Assembly: GCF_031157275.1 (NCBI RefSeq)
Contig: NZ_JAVIFW010000001.1
Span: 682,001 to 746,000, forward strand
Reading direction: 5' to 3'
Source: Streptomyces sp. LHD-70
GTDB taxonomy: Bacteria; Actinomycetota; Actinomycetes; Streptomycetales; Streptomycetaceae
Length of the DNA: 64,000 nt
How positions within the stretch are numbered: position 1 is the stretch's first letter; each line of letters starts with the position of its first letter. Both the position numbers and the translations under genes were made by a program. Shown here one piece after another: positions 33,866 through 45,032 of this stretch. The notes below the pieces were generated by a model that was not told where the DNA came from, searched no databases, and saw nothing but the letters and a program-made list of their open reading frames with translations.

Positions 33866-35827
33866 GTGACCGACAGGCAGCCCCCACGACGTCGGGTGCC
33901 GGGACCGGCCGAGCCGCGCCGCTCCGCCGGCCCCCCGCGCCGCCCCGCCCAGGGCGCCCGCCCCGCCGCGCGCCGGCCACGGCCCGCCGCCGGGCCCCGG
34001 CCCCGCACCATCCGCCTCGGCAGCCCGCGGCCCCGGCTCCGGCTGATCAGCGTGGGCCTGGCCCTGGTGATGATCGCCTTCGTCGTACGGCTGCTCCAGG
34101 TGCAGGCCGTCGACGCGAGTGCGTACGCGGCGAAGGCCGAGAAGAACCGCTATTTCAGCCACACCCTGGCAGCCGAGCGCGGCGGCATCACCGACCGCAA
34201 GGGCTCCGAGCTGGCGATCAGCGTCGACGCGTACGACATCACCGCCGACCCGTCGATGTTCACGCCCAAGGCGACCGAGGTGGAGGACGCGCCCGAGCAG
34301 GCCGCCGCGCTGCTCGCGCCGATCATCGACCGGGACGCCGCCGACATCGCCCGCAAGCTCAAGAAGCCCGACAGCCGCTACGCCCTGCTCGCGCGCCGCC
34401 AGACCCCCGAGGTCTGGAAGCAGATCAAGGACCTGAAGAACACCTTCCAGGAGAAGGCGGACAAGGCCGACAAGGGCAGCGTCCTCGCCGGTGTCTTCCA
34501 GGAGCCGAGCAGCAAGCGCCTCTACCCGAACGGCGACCTGGCCGCCGGAACGCTGGGCTGGGTCAACGCCGACGGCAAGGGCGGCGGCGGCATCGAGGCC
34601 CAGCTGAACGAGGAACTCGCGGGCAAGGACGGCAAGATCACCTACGCGCAGTCCGGCGGCCGGCGCGTCCCCACGGCGGGCGGCGACGAGAACCCCGCGA
34701 CGCCGGGCTCCGACATCGAGCTGACCATCGACCGCGACATCCAGTACGTCGCCCAGAAGGCCATCGCCGAACAGGTCGAGAAGTCCAAGGCCGACCGCGG
34801 CTACGTCGTCGTCCAGGACACGAAGACCGGCGAGCTGCTCGCCCTGGCCAACGCCCCCGGCTTCGACCCGGCCAACCTCGCCGAGGCGAACCCGGACGCC
34901 CTCGGCAACGCCGCCCTGCGCGACGCGTACGAGCCCGGCTCCACCACCAAGCTGATCTCGATGGCGGCCGTCCTGGAGGAGAACGCGGCCACGCCCGGCA
35001 CCCATGTCACGGTGCCCAACCGGCTGCACCGCGGCGACCGGCTTTTCAAGGACGACATCGACCACCCCACCTGGTACCTGACGCTCAATGGAGTGCTCGC
35101 CAAGTCCAGCAACATCGGCACGATCCTGGCCACGCAGCAGCTCGGCAAGACCCAGCCGGAGGCCAACGAGGTCCTGTACTCGTACCTCCGCAAGTTCGGC
35201 ATCGGACGGCCGACCGGACTCGGGTTCCCCGGCGAGACCGCGGGCATCCTCGCCAAGCCGGGGGACTGGTCGACCTCGCAGCAGTACACGATCCCGTTCG
35301 GCCAGGGCTTCTCGCTCAACGCGGTGCAGGCCACCTCGGTGTACTCGACGGTGGCCAACGGCGGCGTACGCGTGGAGCCCACGCTCGTCCGCGGATCCAA
35401 GGGCCCCGATGGCCGGTTCACGCCGTCGCCCGAGCCGGAGAAGGAGCGGGTCGTGAGCGAGAAGACGGCCAGCACGCTCTCCCGGATGCTGCAGTCGGTC
35501 GTGGACGACGACGAGGGCACCGGCACCAAGGCGAAGATCGACGGCTACCGCGTGGCGGGCAAGACCGGCACGGCCAACCGCGTCGACCCGGAGACCGGCC
35601 GCTACAAGGGCTACACCTCGTCCTTCGCCGGATTCGCGCCCGCCGACAAGCCGCGGATCTCGGTCTACTGCGCGGTCCAGAACCCGACCAAGGGCAACTA
35701 CTTCGGTGGCCAGATCTGTGCGCCGATCTACAAGAAGGTCATGGAGTTCGCGCTCAAGACCCTTCAGGTGCCGCCCTCCGGCGACAAGGCCCCCGGCCTG
35801 CCGGTCGAATTCGATCCGAAAGACTGA
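33866..35827 (+). CDS. ftsI: Septal peptidoglycan transpeptidase FtsI (PBP3)
   Basis: A 653-residue class B penicillin-binding protein that crosslinks septal peptidoglycan. A long Arg/Pro-rich cytoplasmic N-terminus (1-58) precedes a membrane anchor (59-78), the dimerisation/pedestal domain and the transpeptidase domain. Active-site motifs: S359-T-T-K, S414-S-N and K566-T-G. GTG starts 4 bases after the ftsL stop with AAGGTGAT upstream. It works with FtsW (41665) in the division complex; in Streptomyces it is needed mainly for sporulation septa. Confidence 0.96.
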   Translation: MTDRQPPRRRVPGPAEPRRSAGPPRRPAQGARPAARRPRPAAGPRPRTIRLGSPRPRLRLISVGLALVMIAFVVRLLQVQAVDASAYAAKAEKNRYFSHTLAAERGGITDRKGSELAISVDAYDITADPSMFTPKATEVEDAPEQAAALLAPIIDRDAADIARKLKKPDSRYALLARRQTPEVWKQIKDLKNTFQEKADKADKGSVLAGVFQEPSSKRLYPNGDLAAGTLGWVNADGKGGGGIEAQLNEELAGKDGKITYAQSGGRRVPTAGGDENPATPGSDIELTIDRDIQYVAQKAIAEQVEKSKADRGYVVVQDTKTGELLALANAPGFDPANLAEANPDALGNAALRDAYEPGSTTKLISMAAVLEENAATPGTHVTVPNRLHRGDRLFKDDIDHPTWYLTLNGVLAKSSNIGTILATQQLGKTQPEANEVLYSYLRKFGIGRPTGLGFPGETAGILAKPGDWSTSQQYTIPFGQGFSLNAVQATSVYSTVANGGVRVEPTLVRGSKGPDGRFTPSPEPEKERVVSEKTASTLSRMLQSVVDDDEGTGTKAKIDGYRVAGKTGTANRVDPETGRYKGYTSSFAGFAPADKPRISVYCAVQNPTKGNYFGGQICAPIYKKVMEFALKTLQVPPSGDKAPGLPVEFDPKD

Positions 35828-35852
35828 TCCGTACCAGTGAACAGGTAGGCCC

Positions 35853-37544
35853 GTGACAACCATCACTCCGGACTCCGGGAACCAGAACATCCGCCCCGCT
35901 GACGAGGACGGCCCATTTCGCGCCTCGCAGGGTGCGCCGGGTACGCTCACCGCCGTGCCACACGCTGATCAGTCCCAAACCACCCAGAAGGGCGTTCCCG
36001 TGACATATCCGGGACCGCCGCGGCCGGAGCAGGTCTCCGCGAGCACCCTCGCGACCCTCGCCGAGCAGCTGGGTGTCGATGCCCCCGGAACCGCGGAGAT
36101 CACGGGTATCACCCATGACTCCCGTGCCGTACGCCCCGGTGACATCTACGCCGCGCTCCCCGGCGCCCGCGTCCACGGCGCCGACTTCGCCGCCCAGGCC
36201 GCCGACCTCGGCGCCGCCGCGATCCTCACGGACCTGGCCGGGATGGACCGCGCCCAGGCCACCGGACTCCCGCTCCTGATCGTGGGCGACCCGCGCGGAC
36301 GCATGGGCGAACTGGCCGCCACCATCTACGGGCAGCCGGGCCGCGACCTGCTGCAGATCGGCATCACCGGTACGTCGGGCAAGACCACCACCGCGTACCT
36401 CGTCGAGGGCGGGCTCAAGGCCGCCGGGCACAAGTCCGGTCTGATCGGCACCGTCGAGATGCGCGTCGGCGACGAGCGCATCAAGTCGGAGCGCACCACC
36501 CCCGAAGCCACCGATCTGCAGGCGCTGTTCGCGGTGATGCGCGAGCGCGGCGTCGACTCGGTGGCCATGGAGGTCTCCAGCCACGCCCTCGTGCTGGGCC
36601 GGGTCGACGGCTGCGTCTTCGACGTCGCCGTCTTCAACAACCTCAGCCCGGAGCACATGGAGTTCCACTCCGACATGGAGGACTACTTCCGGGCCAAGGC
36701 GCAGCTCTTCACGCCCAAACGCTCCCGGCTCGGCGTCGTCAACTTCGACGACGAGTACGGCCGCAGGCTGGTGACCGAGTCCACCGTCCCGGTCATCACG
36801 TTCTCCGCCGAGGGCCACCCGGACGCCGAGTGGCGCGCCGAGGACGTCGAAGTCGGCCCGATGGACTCGACGTTCACCGCCGTCGGCCCCAAGGGCGAGC
36901 GGATCACCGCGAAGTCGCCGCTCGCCGGCCCGTTCAACGTGGCCAACACCCTTGCCGCGATCGTCGCCCTCGCGGCCGCCGGCGTCGACCCGCAGACCGC
37001 GGCCGACGGCATCGCGGCCGTCCCCGGGGTGCCGGGCCGCCTGGAGCGGGTCGACGCGGGCCAGCCCTACCTCGCCGTCGTGGACTACGCGCACAAGACC
37101 GACGCCGTCGAGTCCGTGCTCCGCGCCCTGCGCAAGGTCACCGAGGGCGAGCTGCACATCGTGCTCGGCTGCGGCGGCGACCGCGACCAGACCAAGCGGA
37201 TGCCGATGGGCGCCGCGGCCGCCCGGCTCGCCGACACCGCCGTCCTCACCTCGGACAACCCCCGCTCCGAGGACCCCCTTTCGATCCTCGCCACGATGCT
37301 CGCCGGCGCCGCCGAGGTACCGGTGCACGAGCGCGGCGACGTCCAGGTGTTCGAGGACCGGGCCGCCGCCATCGCCTCGGCCGTGTACCGCGCCCGCCCC
37401 GGGGACACCGTCCTCGTCGCGGGCAAGGGCCACGAGCAGGGCCAGGACATCAACGGAGTGATCCGCCCCTTCGACGACCGTGACGTGCTGCGCGCCGCCA
37501 TCGAGCACAGCCGCCGCAACGCCACTCAGAACACCCAGGGATGA
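35853..37544 (+). CDS. murE: UDP-MurNAc-tripeptide synthetase MurE
   Basis: A Mur ligase that adds diaminopimelate (LL-DAP in Streptomyces, by inference from the genus) to UDP-MurNAc-L-Ala-D-Glu. The ATP loop GTSGKTT is at 173-179, and the diamino-acid selectivity motif TSDNPRSEDP is near 467-476. The GTG at 35853 gives 563 residues with a 60-residue low-complexity front; GTG 36001 (TYPGPPRPEQ) is an alternative start that leaves the normal length of about 513. Neither has a strong ribosome site. murF begins 5 bases after the stop. Confidence 0.94.
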   Translation: MTTITPDSGNQNIRPADEDGPFRASQGAPGTLTAVPHADQSQTTQKGVPVTYPGPPRPEQVSASTLATLAEQLGVDAPGTAEITGITHDSRAVRPGDIYAALPGARVHGADFAAQAADLGAAAILTDLAGMDRAQATGLPLLIVGDPRGRMGELAATIYGQPGRDLLQIGITGTSGKTTTAYLVEGGLKAAGHKSGLIGTVEMRVGDERIKSERTTPEATDLQALFAVMRERGVDSVAMEVSSHALVLGRVDGCVFDVAVFNNLSPEHMEFHSDMEDYFRAKAQLFTPKRSRLGVVNFDDEYGRRLVTESTVPVITFSAEGHPDAEWRAEDVEVGPMDSTFTAVGPKGERITAKSPLAGPFNVANTLAAIVALAAAGVDPQTAADGIAAVPGVPGRLERVDAGQPYLAVVDYAHKTDAVESVLRALRKVTEGELHIVLGCGGDRDQTKRMPMGAAAARLADTAVLTSDNPRSEDPLSILATMLAGAAEVPVHERGDVQVFEDRAAAIASAVYRARPGDTVLVAGKGHEQGQDINGVIRPFDDRDVLRAAIEHSRRNATQNTQG

Positions 37545-37548
37545 CGCA

Positions 37549-38943
37549 GTGATCGCCCTCTCCCTCGCCGAGATCGCCTCCATCGTCGGCGGACAGCCGT
37601 ACGACATACCGGACGGCGACCGCCAGGTCACCGGCTCCGTGGTGATCGACTCCCGCAAGGTCGAGCCCGGCGGCCTCTTCGCCGCCTTCGTCGGCGAGAA
37701 GGTCGACGGCCACGACTACGCCGAGCGCGCCATCGACGCGGGAGCGGCCGCCGTGCTCGCCACCCGGCCCGTCGGCGTGCCCGCGATCGTCGTCGACGAC
37801 GTCGAGACGGCGCTCGGCGCCCTCGCGCGCGCCGTCGTCTCCCGGCTCGGCACCACCCTCGTCGCCCTCACCGGCTCCGCGGGCAAGACCTCCACCAAGG
37901 ACCTGATCGCGCAGCTCCTGCAGCGCAAGGCCCCCACGGTGTGGACCCCCGGCTCCCTCAACAACGAGATCGGCCTGCCGATCACCGCGCTGACCGCCAC
38001 CGAGGAGACCAGGCATCTGGTCCTCGAGATGGGCGCCCGCGGCATCGGCCACATCCGGTACCTCACCGGCCTGACCCCGCCGAAGATCGGCGTCGTACTC
38101 AACGTCGGCTCCGCCCACATCGGCGAGTTCGGCGGCCGCGAGCAGATCGCCGAGGCCAAGGGCGAGCTGGTCGAGGCCCTGCCGGAGGACGGCACGGCCG
38201 TCCTCAACGCCGACGACCCGCTGGTCCGCGCGATGGCTTCGCGGACCAAGGCGCCGGTGCTGTTCTTCGGAGAGGCCGAGGACGCTGACGTACGCGCCGA
38301 GAATGTCCGGCTCACCGACCAGGGACAGCCGTCCTTCACGCTGCGCACACCCTCCGGGTGCAGTGACGTGACCTTGCGCCTGTACGGTGAGCACCACGTG
38401 TCGAACGCGCTTGCCGCGGCCGCCGTCGCCCACCGACTCGGGATGTCCACCGACGAGATCGCGGTCGCGCTCTCCGAGGCGGGCAACCTGTCCCGCTGGC
38501 GGATGGAGGTCACCGAGCGCCCGGACGGCGTGACGGTCGTCAACGACGCCTACAACGCGAACCCCGAGTCCATGCGAGCCGCACTGCGCGCGCTCGCGGC
38601 CATGGGCAAGGGGCGGCGCACGTGGGCGGTGCTCGGGCAGATGGCCGAGCTGGGGGACGAGGCGCTGGTCGAGCACGACGCGGTCGGACGCCTGGCCGTC
38701 CGGCTCAATGTGAGCAAGCTCGTCGCGGTCGGGGGCAGGGAAGCGTCCTGGCTGCAGCTGGGCGCATACAACGAGGGTTCGTGGGGTGAGGAGTCGGTGC
38801 ACGTGTCCGACGCACAGGCGGCGGTCGACCTGCTGCGCAGCGAGCTGCGCCCGGGAGACGTCGTGCTCGTGAAGGCCTCCAGGTCGGTGGGCCTGGAGAA
38901 GGTCGCGTTCGCGCTCGTCGAGGGTGAGGTCTCCGGCCGATGA
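37549..38943 (+). CDS. murF: UDP-MurNAc-tripeptide-D-Ala-D-Ala ligase MurF
   Basis: A 464-residue Mur ligase that adds D-Ala-D-Ala to complete the pentapeptide. The ATP loop [12 protein letters not shown] is near 105-115, with [12 protein letters not shown] and [17 protein letters not shown] conserved in the centre and C-terminal domain. The GTG start lies 5 bases after murE, and the stop overlaps the mraY start as ATGA. An upstream in-frame start would lie inside murE and is rejected. Confidence 0.95.
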   Translation: MIALSLAEIASIVGGQPYDIPDGDRQVTGSVVIDSRKVEPGGLFAAFVGEKVDGHDYAERAIDAGAAAVLATRPVGVPAIVVDDVETALGALARAVVSRLGTTLVALTGSAGKTSTKDLIAQLLQRKAPTVWTPGSLNNEIGLPITALTATEETRHLVLEMGARGIGHIRYLTGLTPPKIGVVLNVGSAHIGEFGGREQIAEAKGELVEALPEDGTAVLNADDPLVRAMASRTKAPVLFFGEAEDADVRAENVRLTDQGQPSFTLRTPSGCSDVTLRLYGEHHVSNALAAAAVAHRLGMSTDEIAVALSEAGNLSRWRMEVTERPDGVTVVNDAYNANPESMRAALRALAAMGKGRRTWAVLGQMAELGDEALVEHDAVGRLAVRLNVSKLVAVGGREASWLQLGAYNEGSWGEESVHVSDAQAAVDLLRSELRPGDVVLVKASRSVGLEKVAFALVEGEVSGR

Positions 38944-40010
38944 GGCAGATCCTCTTCGCGGGTGTGATCGGACTCTTCCTGACCCTGATCGGCACTCCGC
39001 TGCTGATCAAGCTTCTGGCCAAGAAGGGCTACGGCCAGTACATCCGGGACGACGGCCCGCGCGAGCACGCCAGCAAGCGCGGTACGCCGACCATGGGTGG
39101 TATCGCCTTCATCCTGGCGACGATCCTCGCGTACTTCGGCGCCAAGCTGATCACCGGAGCGCCGACGACGTTCTCCGGTCTGCTCGTGCTCTTCCTGATG
39201 GCGGGCATGGGCCTCGTCGGCTTCCTCGACGACTACATCAAGATCATCAAGCGGCGCTCGCTCGGTCTGCGGGCCAAAGCCAAGATGGCCGGCCAGCTGA
39301 TCGTCGGCATCACCTTCGCGGTCCTCGCGCTGCAGTTCGCGGACAACCGCGGCAACACCCCGGCCTCCACGCGGCTGTCGTTCGTGCAGGACTTCGGCTG
39401 GTCCATCGGCCCGGTCCTGTTCGTGATCTGGGCGCTCTTCATGATCCTGGCCATGTCGAACGGCGTGAACCTCACGGACGGCCTCGACGGTCTGGCGACC
39501 GGCGCCTCCGTGATGGTCTTCGGCGCCTACACGTTCATCGGCGTCTGGCAGTTCCAGGAGTCCTGCGCCAACGCGGTGACCCTTACCAACCCGGCGGCCT
39601 GTTTCGAGGTACGCGATCCGCTCGACCTGGCCATCGTGGCCTCGGCGTTGATGGGTGCCTGCTTCGGCTTCCTGTGGTGGAACACCTCGCCCGCCAAGAT
39701 CTTCATGGGCGACACCGGCTCGCTCGCCCTCGGCGGCGCCCTTGCCGGCCTCGCGATCTGCTCGCGTACGGAACTGCTTCTCGCGCTCCTCGGCGGCCTG
39801 TTCGTCCTCATCACCATGTCCGTGGTGATCCAGGTCGGCTCCTTCCGCCTCACCGGCAAGCGCGTCTTCCGGATGGCGCCCCTGCAGCACCACTTCGAAC
39901 TCAAGGGGTGGTCCGAAGTCCTTGTGGTGGTCCGGTTCTGGATCATCCAGGGCATGTGCGTGATCGTCGGACTCGGCATCTTCTACGCGGGATGGGCAGC
40001 GGACAAGTGA
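38940..40010 (+). CDS. mraY: Phospho-MurNAc-pentapeptide transferase MraY
   Basis: A 356-residue polytopic membrane enzyme with about ten membrane segments. It transfers phospho-MurNAc-pentapeptide to undecaprenyl phosphate to form lipid I. The catalytic signatures are FLDDYIKI (about 96-103), [12 protein letters not shown] (about 177-188) and the [10 protein letters not shown] loop (about 318-327). Length and motif spacing are standard. The start overlaps murF, and the stop overlaps murD. Confidence 0.97.
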   Translation: MRQILFAGVIGLFLTLIGTPLLIKLLAKKGYGQYIRDDGPREHASKRGTPTMGGIAFILATILAYFGAKLITGAPTTFSGLLVLFLMAGMGLVGFLDDYIKIIKRRSLGLRAKAKMAGQLIVGITFAVLALQFADNRGNTPASTRLSFVQDFGWSIGPVLFVIWALFMILAMSNGVNLTDGLDGLATGASVMVFGAYTFIGVWQFQESCANAVTLTNPAACFEVRDPLDLAIVASALMGACFGFLWWNTSPAKIFMGDTGSLALGGALAGLAICSRTELLLALLGGLFVLITMSVVIQVGSFRLTGKRVFRMAPLQHHFELKGWSEVLVVVRFWIIQGMCVIVGLGIFYAGWAADK

Positions 40011-41518
40011 CCGACTGGCAGGGCAAGCACGTCACCGTCGCCGGACTCGGTGTCTCCGGGATCCCGGCGGCCAAGGTCCTGCGCGGCCTCGGCGCGATCG
40101 TCACGGTCGTCAACGACGGCGACGACGAGCGCTCCCGTACGCAGGCGGCGGAGCTGGAGGCGCTCGGGATCGCGGTCCGGCTCGGTGACGGCGCGACCCT
40201 GCCGGAAGGCACCGAGCTGATCGTCACCACCCCAGGCTGGAAGCCCGACAAGCCGCTGTTCGCAGCGGCCGCCGAGGCGGGCATCCAGGTGTGGGGCGAC
40301 GTCGAGTTGGCCTGGCGCCTCCGCGGCCCCGACGCCGCACCCTGGCTCGCGGTCACCGGCACCAACGGCAAGACCACGACCGTGCGGATGCTCGCCTCGA
40401 TCCTGGAGGCGGCGGGCCTGCGCACCGCAGCCGTCGGCAACATCGGCGTCTCCCTCCTGGACGCGGTCCTCGGCGACGAGACGTACGACGTGCTCGTCGT
40501 CGAGCTCTCCAGCTACCAGCTGCACTGGTCGCCCTCGGTCCGCGCCCACTCGGCCACGGTCCTCAACCTGGCGCCGGACCACCTGGACTGGCACGGCTCC
40601 ATGGAGGCGTACGCCAAGGACAAGGGCCGTATCTACGAGGGCAATCAGGTCGCCTGCGTCTACAACGTCGCGGACAAGGCCACCGAGGACCTGGTCCGCG
40701 AGGCCGACGTCGAGGAGGGCTGCCGCGCGATCGGCTTCACCCTCGGCAGCCCCCGGCCCTCCGAACTCGGCGTCGTGGACGGCATCCTGGTGGACCGCGC
40801 CTTCGTCGAGGACCGGCAGAAGAGCGCCCAGGAACTGGCCGAGGTCGCGGACGTCAACCCGCCCGCCCCGCACAACGTCGCCAACGCCCTCGCGGCCGCC
40901 GCCCTGGCCCGCGCCTTCGGCGTCGAACCGGCCGCGGTGCGCGACGGACTGCGCAACTTCCGCCCCGACGCCCACCGCATCGAGCACGTCGCGAACGTCG
41001 AAGGAGTCTCGTACGTCGACGACTCCAAGGCCACCAACCCGCATGCGGCACAAGCCTCGTTGGCCGCGTACGAGTCGATCGTGTGGATCGCGGGCGGTCT
41101 CGCCAAGGGCGCCTCGTTCGACGAGCTGGTCGCCGCCTCCGCGAAGCGCCTCCGCGGTGCCGTGCTCATCGGCAAGGAGCGCCACATGGTCCGCGAAGCC
41201 CTGGCACGACACGCCCCCGAGGTCCCGGTGGTCGACCTCGACCGGACCGACACTGGGGCGATGTCCGCGGCCGTCGAGGAGGCGGCACGGCTCGCCGCTC
41301 CGGGTGACACTGTTCTGCTCGCCCCGGCCTGCGCCTCGATGGACATGTTCGTCAACTACAACAAGCGTGGCGAGGCGTTCGCGGACGCCGTGCACGCACT
41401 CGCCGCCGAGCGTGGCGGCGACGCCACCCACCGCGCCGAGGAGGTTCCCGACCAGTCCAGCACAGCACCCGCGGCGCCCGGCACGCACTCTCGCCGCACC
41501 GGCCAAAGGCCCAAGTAG
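39992..41518 (+). CDS. murD: UDP-MurNAc-L-Ala-D-Glu ligase MurD
   Basis: A ligase of about 508 residues that adds D-glutamate to UDP-MurNAc-L-Ala. The N-terminal Rossmann domain is [17 protein letters not shown], the ATP loop [10 protein letters not shown] is near 121-130, and [16 protein letters not shown] is in the centre. ATG 39992 ([12 protein letters not shown]) overlaps mraY by 19 bases. GTG 40007, overlapping the mraY stop as GTGA, is equally possible and would give 503 residues. The last 35 residues (Ser/Pro/Thr/Arg-rich) extend past the family domain. Confidence 0.95.
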   Translation: MGSGQVTDWQGKHVTVAGLGVSGIPAAKVLRGLGAIVTVVNDGDDERSRTQAAELEALGIAVRLGDGATLPEGTELIVTTPGWKPDKPLFAAAAEAGIQVWGDVELAWRLRGPDAAPWLAVTGTNGKTTTVRMLASILEAAGLRTAAVGNIGVSLLDAVLGDETYDVLVVELSSYQLHWSPSVRAHSATVLNLAPDHLDWHGSMEAYAKDKGRIYEGNQVACVYNVADKATEDLVREADVEEGCRAIGFTLGSPRPSELGVVDGILVDRAFVEDRQKSAQELAEVADVNPPAPHNVANALAAAALARAFGVEPAAVRDGLRNFRPDAHRIEHVANVEGVSYVDDSKATNPHAAQASLAAYESIVWIAGGLAKGASFDELVAASAKRLRGAVLIGKERHMVREALARHAPEVPVVDLDRTDTGAMSAAVEEAARLAAPGDTVLLAPACASMDMFVNYNKRGEAFADAVHALAAERGGDATHRAEEVPDQSSTAPAAPGTHSRRTGQRPK

Positions 41519-41664
41519 CTCCGCTACGAGAACCTTCGTCCGGCACGCCGAGAGCACGCACCGAACACCGCGGGCACCGCACTGGACTGGCCGGGAACCT
41601 CCTCCCGGACCGGCCCGCCCGCCGCGCGCCGGCGGCGCGGGCACGACTGGAGGGGACAGCGACG

Positions 41665-43026
41665 ATGCCCGCCGACGCCAGGTCCGCGCGCGACGTGCGC
41701 AGCGCGGCCATCCCGCTGGGCAGGAACCGGAACCCGCTGCGCGGGAAGACACCGCCACGACCGCCCCGCGACCGACCGTGGCGGCGGATCGCCGACCGCG
41801 CCCGCAAGGCCTGGGACCGGCCGCTCACCGCGTACTACGTGATCCTCGGCAGCAGCGCGCTGATCACCGTGCTCGGCCTGGTGATGGTCTACAGCGCGTC
41901 CATGATCCAGGCACTGCAACTGAACCTGCCCGCCTCGTACTTCTTCGCCAAGCAGTTCGTCGCGGCGGTGCTCGGGTCGATCCTGCTGCTCGTCGCGATG
42001 CGGATGCCGGTCAAGCTGCACCGGGCGTTCGCGTACCCGATGCTGGCCGGGTCCGTGTTCCTGATGGTGCTCGTGCAGGTGCCCGGGATAGGGCATGCGG
42101 TGAACGGCAACCAGAACTGGATCTATCTGGGGGGCCCGTTCCAGCTCCAGCCCAGTGAGTTCGGGAAGTTGGCCCTCGTCCTGTGGGGCGCCGATCTGCT
42201 CGCGCGCAAGCAGGACAAGCGGCTGCTCACACAGTGGAAGCACATGCTGGTGCCGCTGGTGCCGGTCGCGTTCATCCTGCTCGGGCTGATCATGCTCGGC
42301 GGCGACATGGGGACCGCGATCATTCTCACGGCGATCCTCTTCGGACTGCTCTGGCTCGCGGGCGCTCCCACGCGGCTGTTCGCCGGTGTGCTCTCGGTCG
42401 CCGTGGTGCTCGGCTTCGTCCTGATCCGTACGAGCCCCAACCGGATGGCCCGCCTGGAATGCCTCGGCGCGACCGACCCGGGCCCCAGCGACCAGTGCTG
42501 GCAGGCCGTGCACGGGATCTATGCCCTGGCCTCAGGCGGATTCTTCGGTTCCGGTCTCGGCGCCAGTGTGGAAAAATGGGGCCAACTCCCTGAACCGCAC
42601 ACCGACTTCATCTTCGCCATCACCGGGGAGGAACTGGGTCTGGCGGGGACGCTGTCGGTGCTCGCTCTGTTCGCGGCTCTAGGCTATGCGGGTATCCGCG
42701 TGGCCGGACGCACGGAGGACCCCTTCGTGAGGTATGCCGCGGGAGGCGTGACCACCTGGATCACGGCCCAGGCCGTGGTCAACATCGGTGCGGTGCTCGG
42801 CCTGTTGCCGATCGCCGGTGTCCCGCTCCCGCTGTTCTCCTACGGAGGGTCCGCCCTGCTGCCGACGATGTTCGCCGTCGGACTCCTCATCGCCTTCGCG
42901 CGCGAGGAGCCCGGGGCGCGAGCAGCGCTGGCCATGCGGTCGTCCGCCTTCGGCAAGAAGCGGGCTGCGGTGAGATGGAACACGATGAGACGGCGTGCCA
43001 AGGCGCGACCGTCCGGAGAGCGGTGA
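41665..43026 (+). CDS. ftsW: Septal peptidoglycan polymerase FtsW
   Basis: A 453-residue SEDS-family glycosyltransferase with about ten membrane segments. An Arg/Pro-rich cytoplasmic N-terminus of about 50 residues precedes the membrane domain. Conserved SEDS segments include GNQNWIYLGGPFQLQPSEFGKLA (about 150) and EKWGQLPEPHTDFIFAITGEELGL (about 305), with the catalytic Asp in PHTDFIF. The ATG follows GGAGGGGA. It polymerises glycan strands from lipid II that FtsI crosslinks. A 146-bp gap separates it from murD. Confidence 0.95.
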   Translation: MPADARSARDVRSAAIPLGRNRNPLRGKTPPRPPRDRPWRRIADRARKAWDRPLTAYYVILGSSALITVLGLVMVYSASMIQALQLNLPASYFFAKQFVAAVLGSILLLVAMRMPVKLHRAFAYPMLAGSVFLMVLVQVPGIGHAVNGNQNWIYLGGPFQLQPSEFGKLALVLWGADLLARKQDKRLLTQWKHMLVPLVPVAFILLGLIMLGGDMGTAIILTAILFGLLWLAGAPTRLFAGVLSVAVVLGFVLIRTSPNRMARLECLGATDPGPSDQCWQAVHGIYALASGGFFGSGLGASVEKWGQLPEPHTDFIFAITGEELGLAGTLSVLALFAALGYAGIRVAGRTEDPFVRYAAGGVTTWITAQAVVNIGAVLGLLPIAGVPLPLFSYGGSALLPTMFAVGLLIAFAREEPGARAALAMRSSAFGKKRAAVRWNTMRRRAKARPSGER

Positions 43027-43032
43027 ATTTCG

Positions 43033-44127
43033 GTGCATGTCGTACTCGCCGGTGGGGGGACCGCCGGCCACATCGAGCCCGCGCTCGCCCTCGCGGACGC
43101 CCTGCGCAGGCAGGACCCCACCGTGGGCATCACGGCCCTGGGCACGGAGAAGGGCCTGGAGACCCGGCTCGTCCCGGAGCGCGGCTACGACCTCGCGCTG
43201 ATCCCCGCCGTCCCCCTGCCCCGTAAGCCCACCCCCGAACTGATCACGGTCCCGGGCCGGCTGCGCGGCACCATCAAGGCCGCCGAGCAGATCCTGGAGC
43301 GCACCAAGGCGGACGCGGTCGTCGGCTTCGGCGGGTACGTGGCGCTGCCCGGCTACCTCGCGGCGAAGCGCCTCGGCGTGCCGATCGTGGTGCACGAGGC
43401 CAACGCCAGGCCGGGCCTGGCCAACAAGATCGGTTCGCGGTACGCCGCCCAGGTCGCGGTGTCGTCCCCGGACAGCAAGCTGCGCAACTCCCGTTACATC
43501 GGCATCCCGTTGCGCCGCACCATCGCCACCCTGGACCGCGCCGCGGTGCGTCCCGAGGCCCGCGCCGCGTTCGGCCTCGACCCCAACCTGCCCACGCTGC
43601 TCGTCTCCGGCGGCTCACAGGGCGCCCGCCGCCTCAACGAGGTCGTCCAGCAGGCCGTCCCGCACCTGCAGCGCTCCGGCATCCAGGTCCTGCACGCGGT
43701 CGGCCCGAAGAACGAACTGCCGCAGGTGGACAACATGCCGGGGATGCCGCCTTACGTCCCGGTACCGTACGTGGACCGGATGGATCTCGCGTACGCCGCG
43801 GCCGACATGATGCTCTGCCGCGCGGGCGCGATGACCGTCGCCGAACTCTCCGCCGTCGGACTCCCGGCCGCCTACGTCCCGCTGCCCATCGGCAACGGCG
43901 AACAGCGGCTCAACGCCCAGCCGGTGGTCAAGGCCGGCGGCGGTGTCCTGGTCGACGACGCCGAACTGACCCCGGAGTGGGTCAAGGAGAACGTCCTCCC
44001 GGTGCTCGCCGACCCCCACCGGCTGTACGAGATGTCCCGCGCCGCCGCCGAGTTCGGCCGCCGGGACGCCGACGAACTCCTCGTCGGCATGGTCTACGAG
44101 GCGATTGCGGCACGCCACAGGGCGTGA
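43033..44127 (+). CDS. murG: Lipid II synthase MurG
   Basis: A 364-residue GT-B glycosyltransferase that adds GlcNAc to lipid I to form lipid II at the inner face of the membrane. Motifs are [20 protein letters not shown] at the start, the [13 protein letters not shown] loop near 119, [15 protein letters not shown] near 189 and [18 protein letters not shown] with the donor-binding Glu near 263-280. The GTG lies 6 bases after the ftsW stop, showing tight coupling. Confidence 0.96.
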   Translation: MHVVLAGGGTAGHIEPALALADALRRQDPTVGITALGTEKGLETRLVPERGYDLALIPAVPLPRKPTPELITVPGRLRGTIKAAEQILERTKADAVVGFGGYVALPGYLAAKRLGVPIVVHEANARPGLANKIGSRYAAQVAVSSPDSKLRNSRYIGIPLRRTIATLDRAAVRPEARAAFGLDPNLPTLLVSGGSQGARRLNEVVQQAVPHLQRSGIQVLHAVGPKNELPQVDNMPGMPPYVPVPYVDRMDLAYAAADMMLCRAGAMTVAELSAVGLPAAYVPLPIGNGEQRLNAQPVVKAGGGVLVDDAELTPEWVKENVLPVLADPHRLYEMSRAAAEFGRRDADELLVGMVYEAIAARHRA

Positions 44128-44141
44128 GAAGGCAGGGGAGC

Positions 44142-44942
44142 GTGGCCGGACCCACCACCGCCGAGCGAGGCGAACGCACACAGGGGGACGCACCGGCCCG
44201 CCCGCCCCGACCGACGGGCGGTGGCCGCCGACTTCGGCTGCCACCGACCCGTACGCTCGTGGTCGCCGCCGTCGTTGCCGTACTCCTCGGAGCCGGAGTC
44301 GTCTGGCTGCTGTACGGCTCGCAGTGGCTGCGGGTGGAGCGCGTGAAGACCTCCGGCACCGAGGTGTTGACTTCCCAAGAGGTGCGTACGGCGGCGGAGG
44401 TTCCGGTCGGCGCACCGCTGATTTCCGTCGATACGGACGCGATTGAGGATCGGCTGCGGAAGAAACTGCGCCGTATCGACACCGTTCACGTGGTGCGCGC
44501 ATGGCCCCACGGAATCGGTCTGAAAGTGACCGAACGCAAGCCGGTGCTGCTCATCGCAAAGGGCGGAAAGTTCATCGAAGTGGACGCGGAGGGCGTGCGG
44601 TTCGCCACCGTGGACCGCGCACCCAAGGGCGTACCCCTTCTCGAATTGGACGCCGCCGCATCACCGAGCCTCAACCGCTTCGGTACGAACCGCCTGTTGC
44701 GCGCTGCCGTGCAGGTGGCCGCGGATCTGCCCGCCTCGGTCGCGAAGGACGCACGAATCGTTCAAGTGCGTTCATATGACTCCATCTCAGTCGAGCTGAA
44801 GGGTCAACGCACCGTCGCCTGGGGCAGCGTGGAGAAGGGCGACGCGAAGGCCGCCTCGCTCATCGCCCTGATGAAAGCGGAACCGAAGGCCGAGCGGTAC
44901 GACGTGAGTGCTCCCACCGCCCCTGCCGCGTCAGGGAGTTGA
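44142..44942 (+). CDS. ftsQ: Cell division protein FtsQ (DivIB)
   Basis: A 266-residue bitopic protein. A cytoplasmic Arg/Pro-rich tail (1-41) precedes a membrane segment (about 42-60), a POTRA domain (LRVERVKTSGTEVLTSQEV onward) and the FtsQ/DivIB beta domain. It bridges FtsL/FtsB-type proteins and the septal synthases. GTG 44142 gives the MAGPTTAERG start seen in the genus; an in-frame GTG at 44124 overlapping the murG stop is an alternative. murC, often found before ftsQ in other bacteria, is not here. Confidence 0.93.
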   Translation: MAGPTTAERGERTQGDAPARPPRPTGGGRRLRLPPTRTLVVAAVVAVLLGAGVVWLLYGSQWLRVERVKTSGTEVLTSQEVRTAAEVPVGAPLISVDTDAIEDRLRKKLRRIDTVHVVRAWPHGIGLKVTERKPVLLIAKGGKFIEVDAEGVRFATVDRAPKGVPLLELDAAASPSLNRFGTNRLLRAAVQVAADLPASVAKDARIVQVRSYDSISVELKGQRTVAWGSVEKGDAKAASLIALMKAEPKAERYDVSAPTAPAASGS

Positions 44943-44970
44943 CGGTCAAGTGCGCTGGCCAGCACCCTGG

Positions 44971-44999
44971 TTGGTCAGCGCAACGGCTGATCACATAGG
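44971..44999 (+). promoter_or_regulatory. Candidate distal ftsZ promoter
   Basis: TTGGTC, 17-bp spacer, CATAGG in the ftsQ-ftsZ gap. Streptomyces ftsZ is known to use several promoters, at least one raised during sporulation; which one this is cannot be told here. Confidence 0.45.
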
Positions 45000-45032
45000 G
45001 TGAAAAGAAAAACGGGAGGTTCGGCGTGTTCG

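Noticed and set aside
35754..37658. 634-codon open frame on the minus strand opposite ftsI/murE
   Set aside because: It lies opposite well-supported Mur and Fts genes, has low-complexity Gly/Val/Arg composition and no family motifs. Such antisense frames are expected in very GC-rich DNA.
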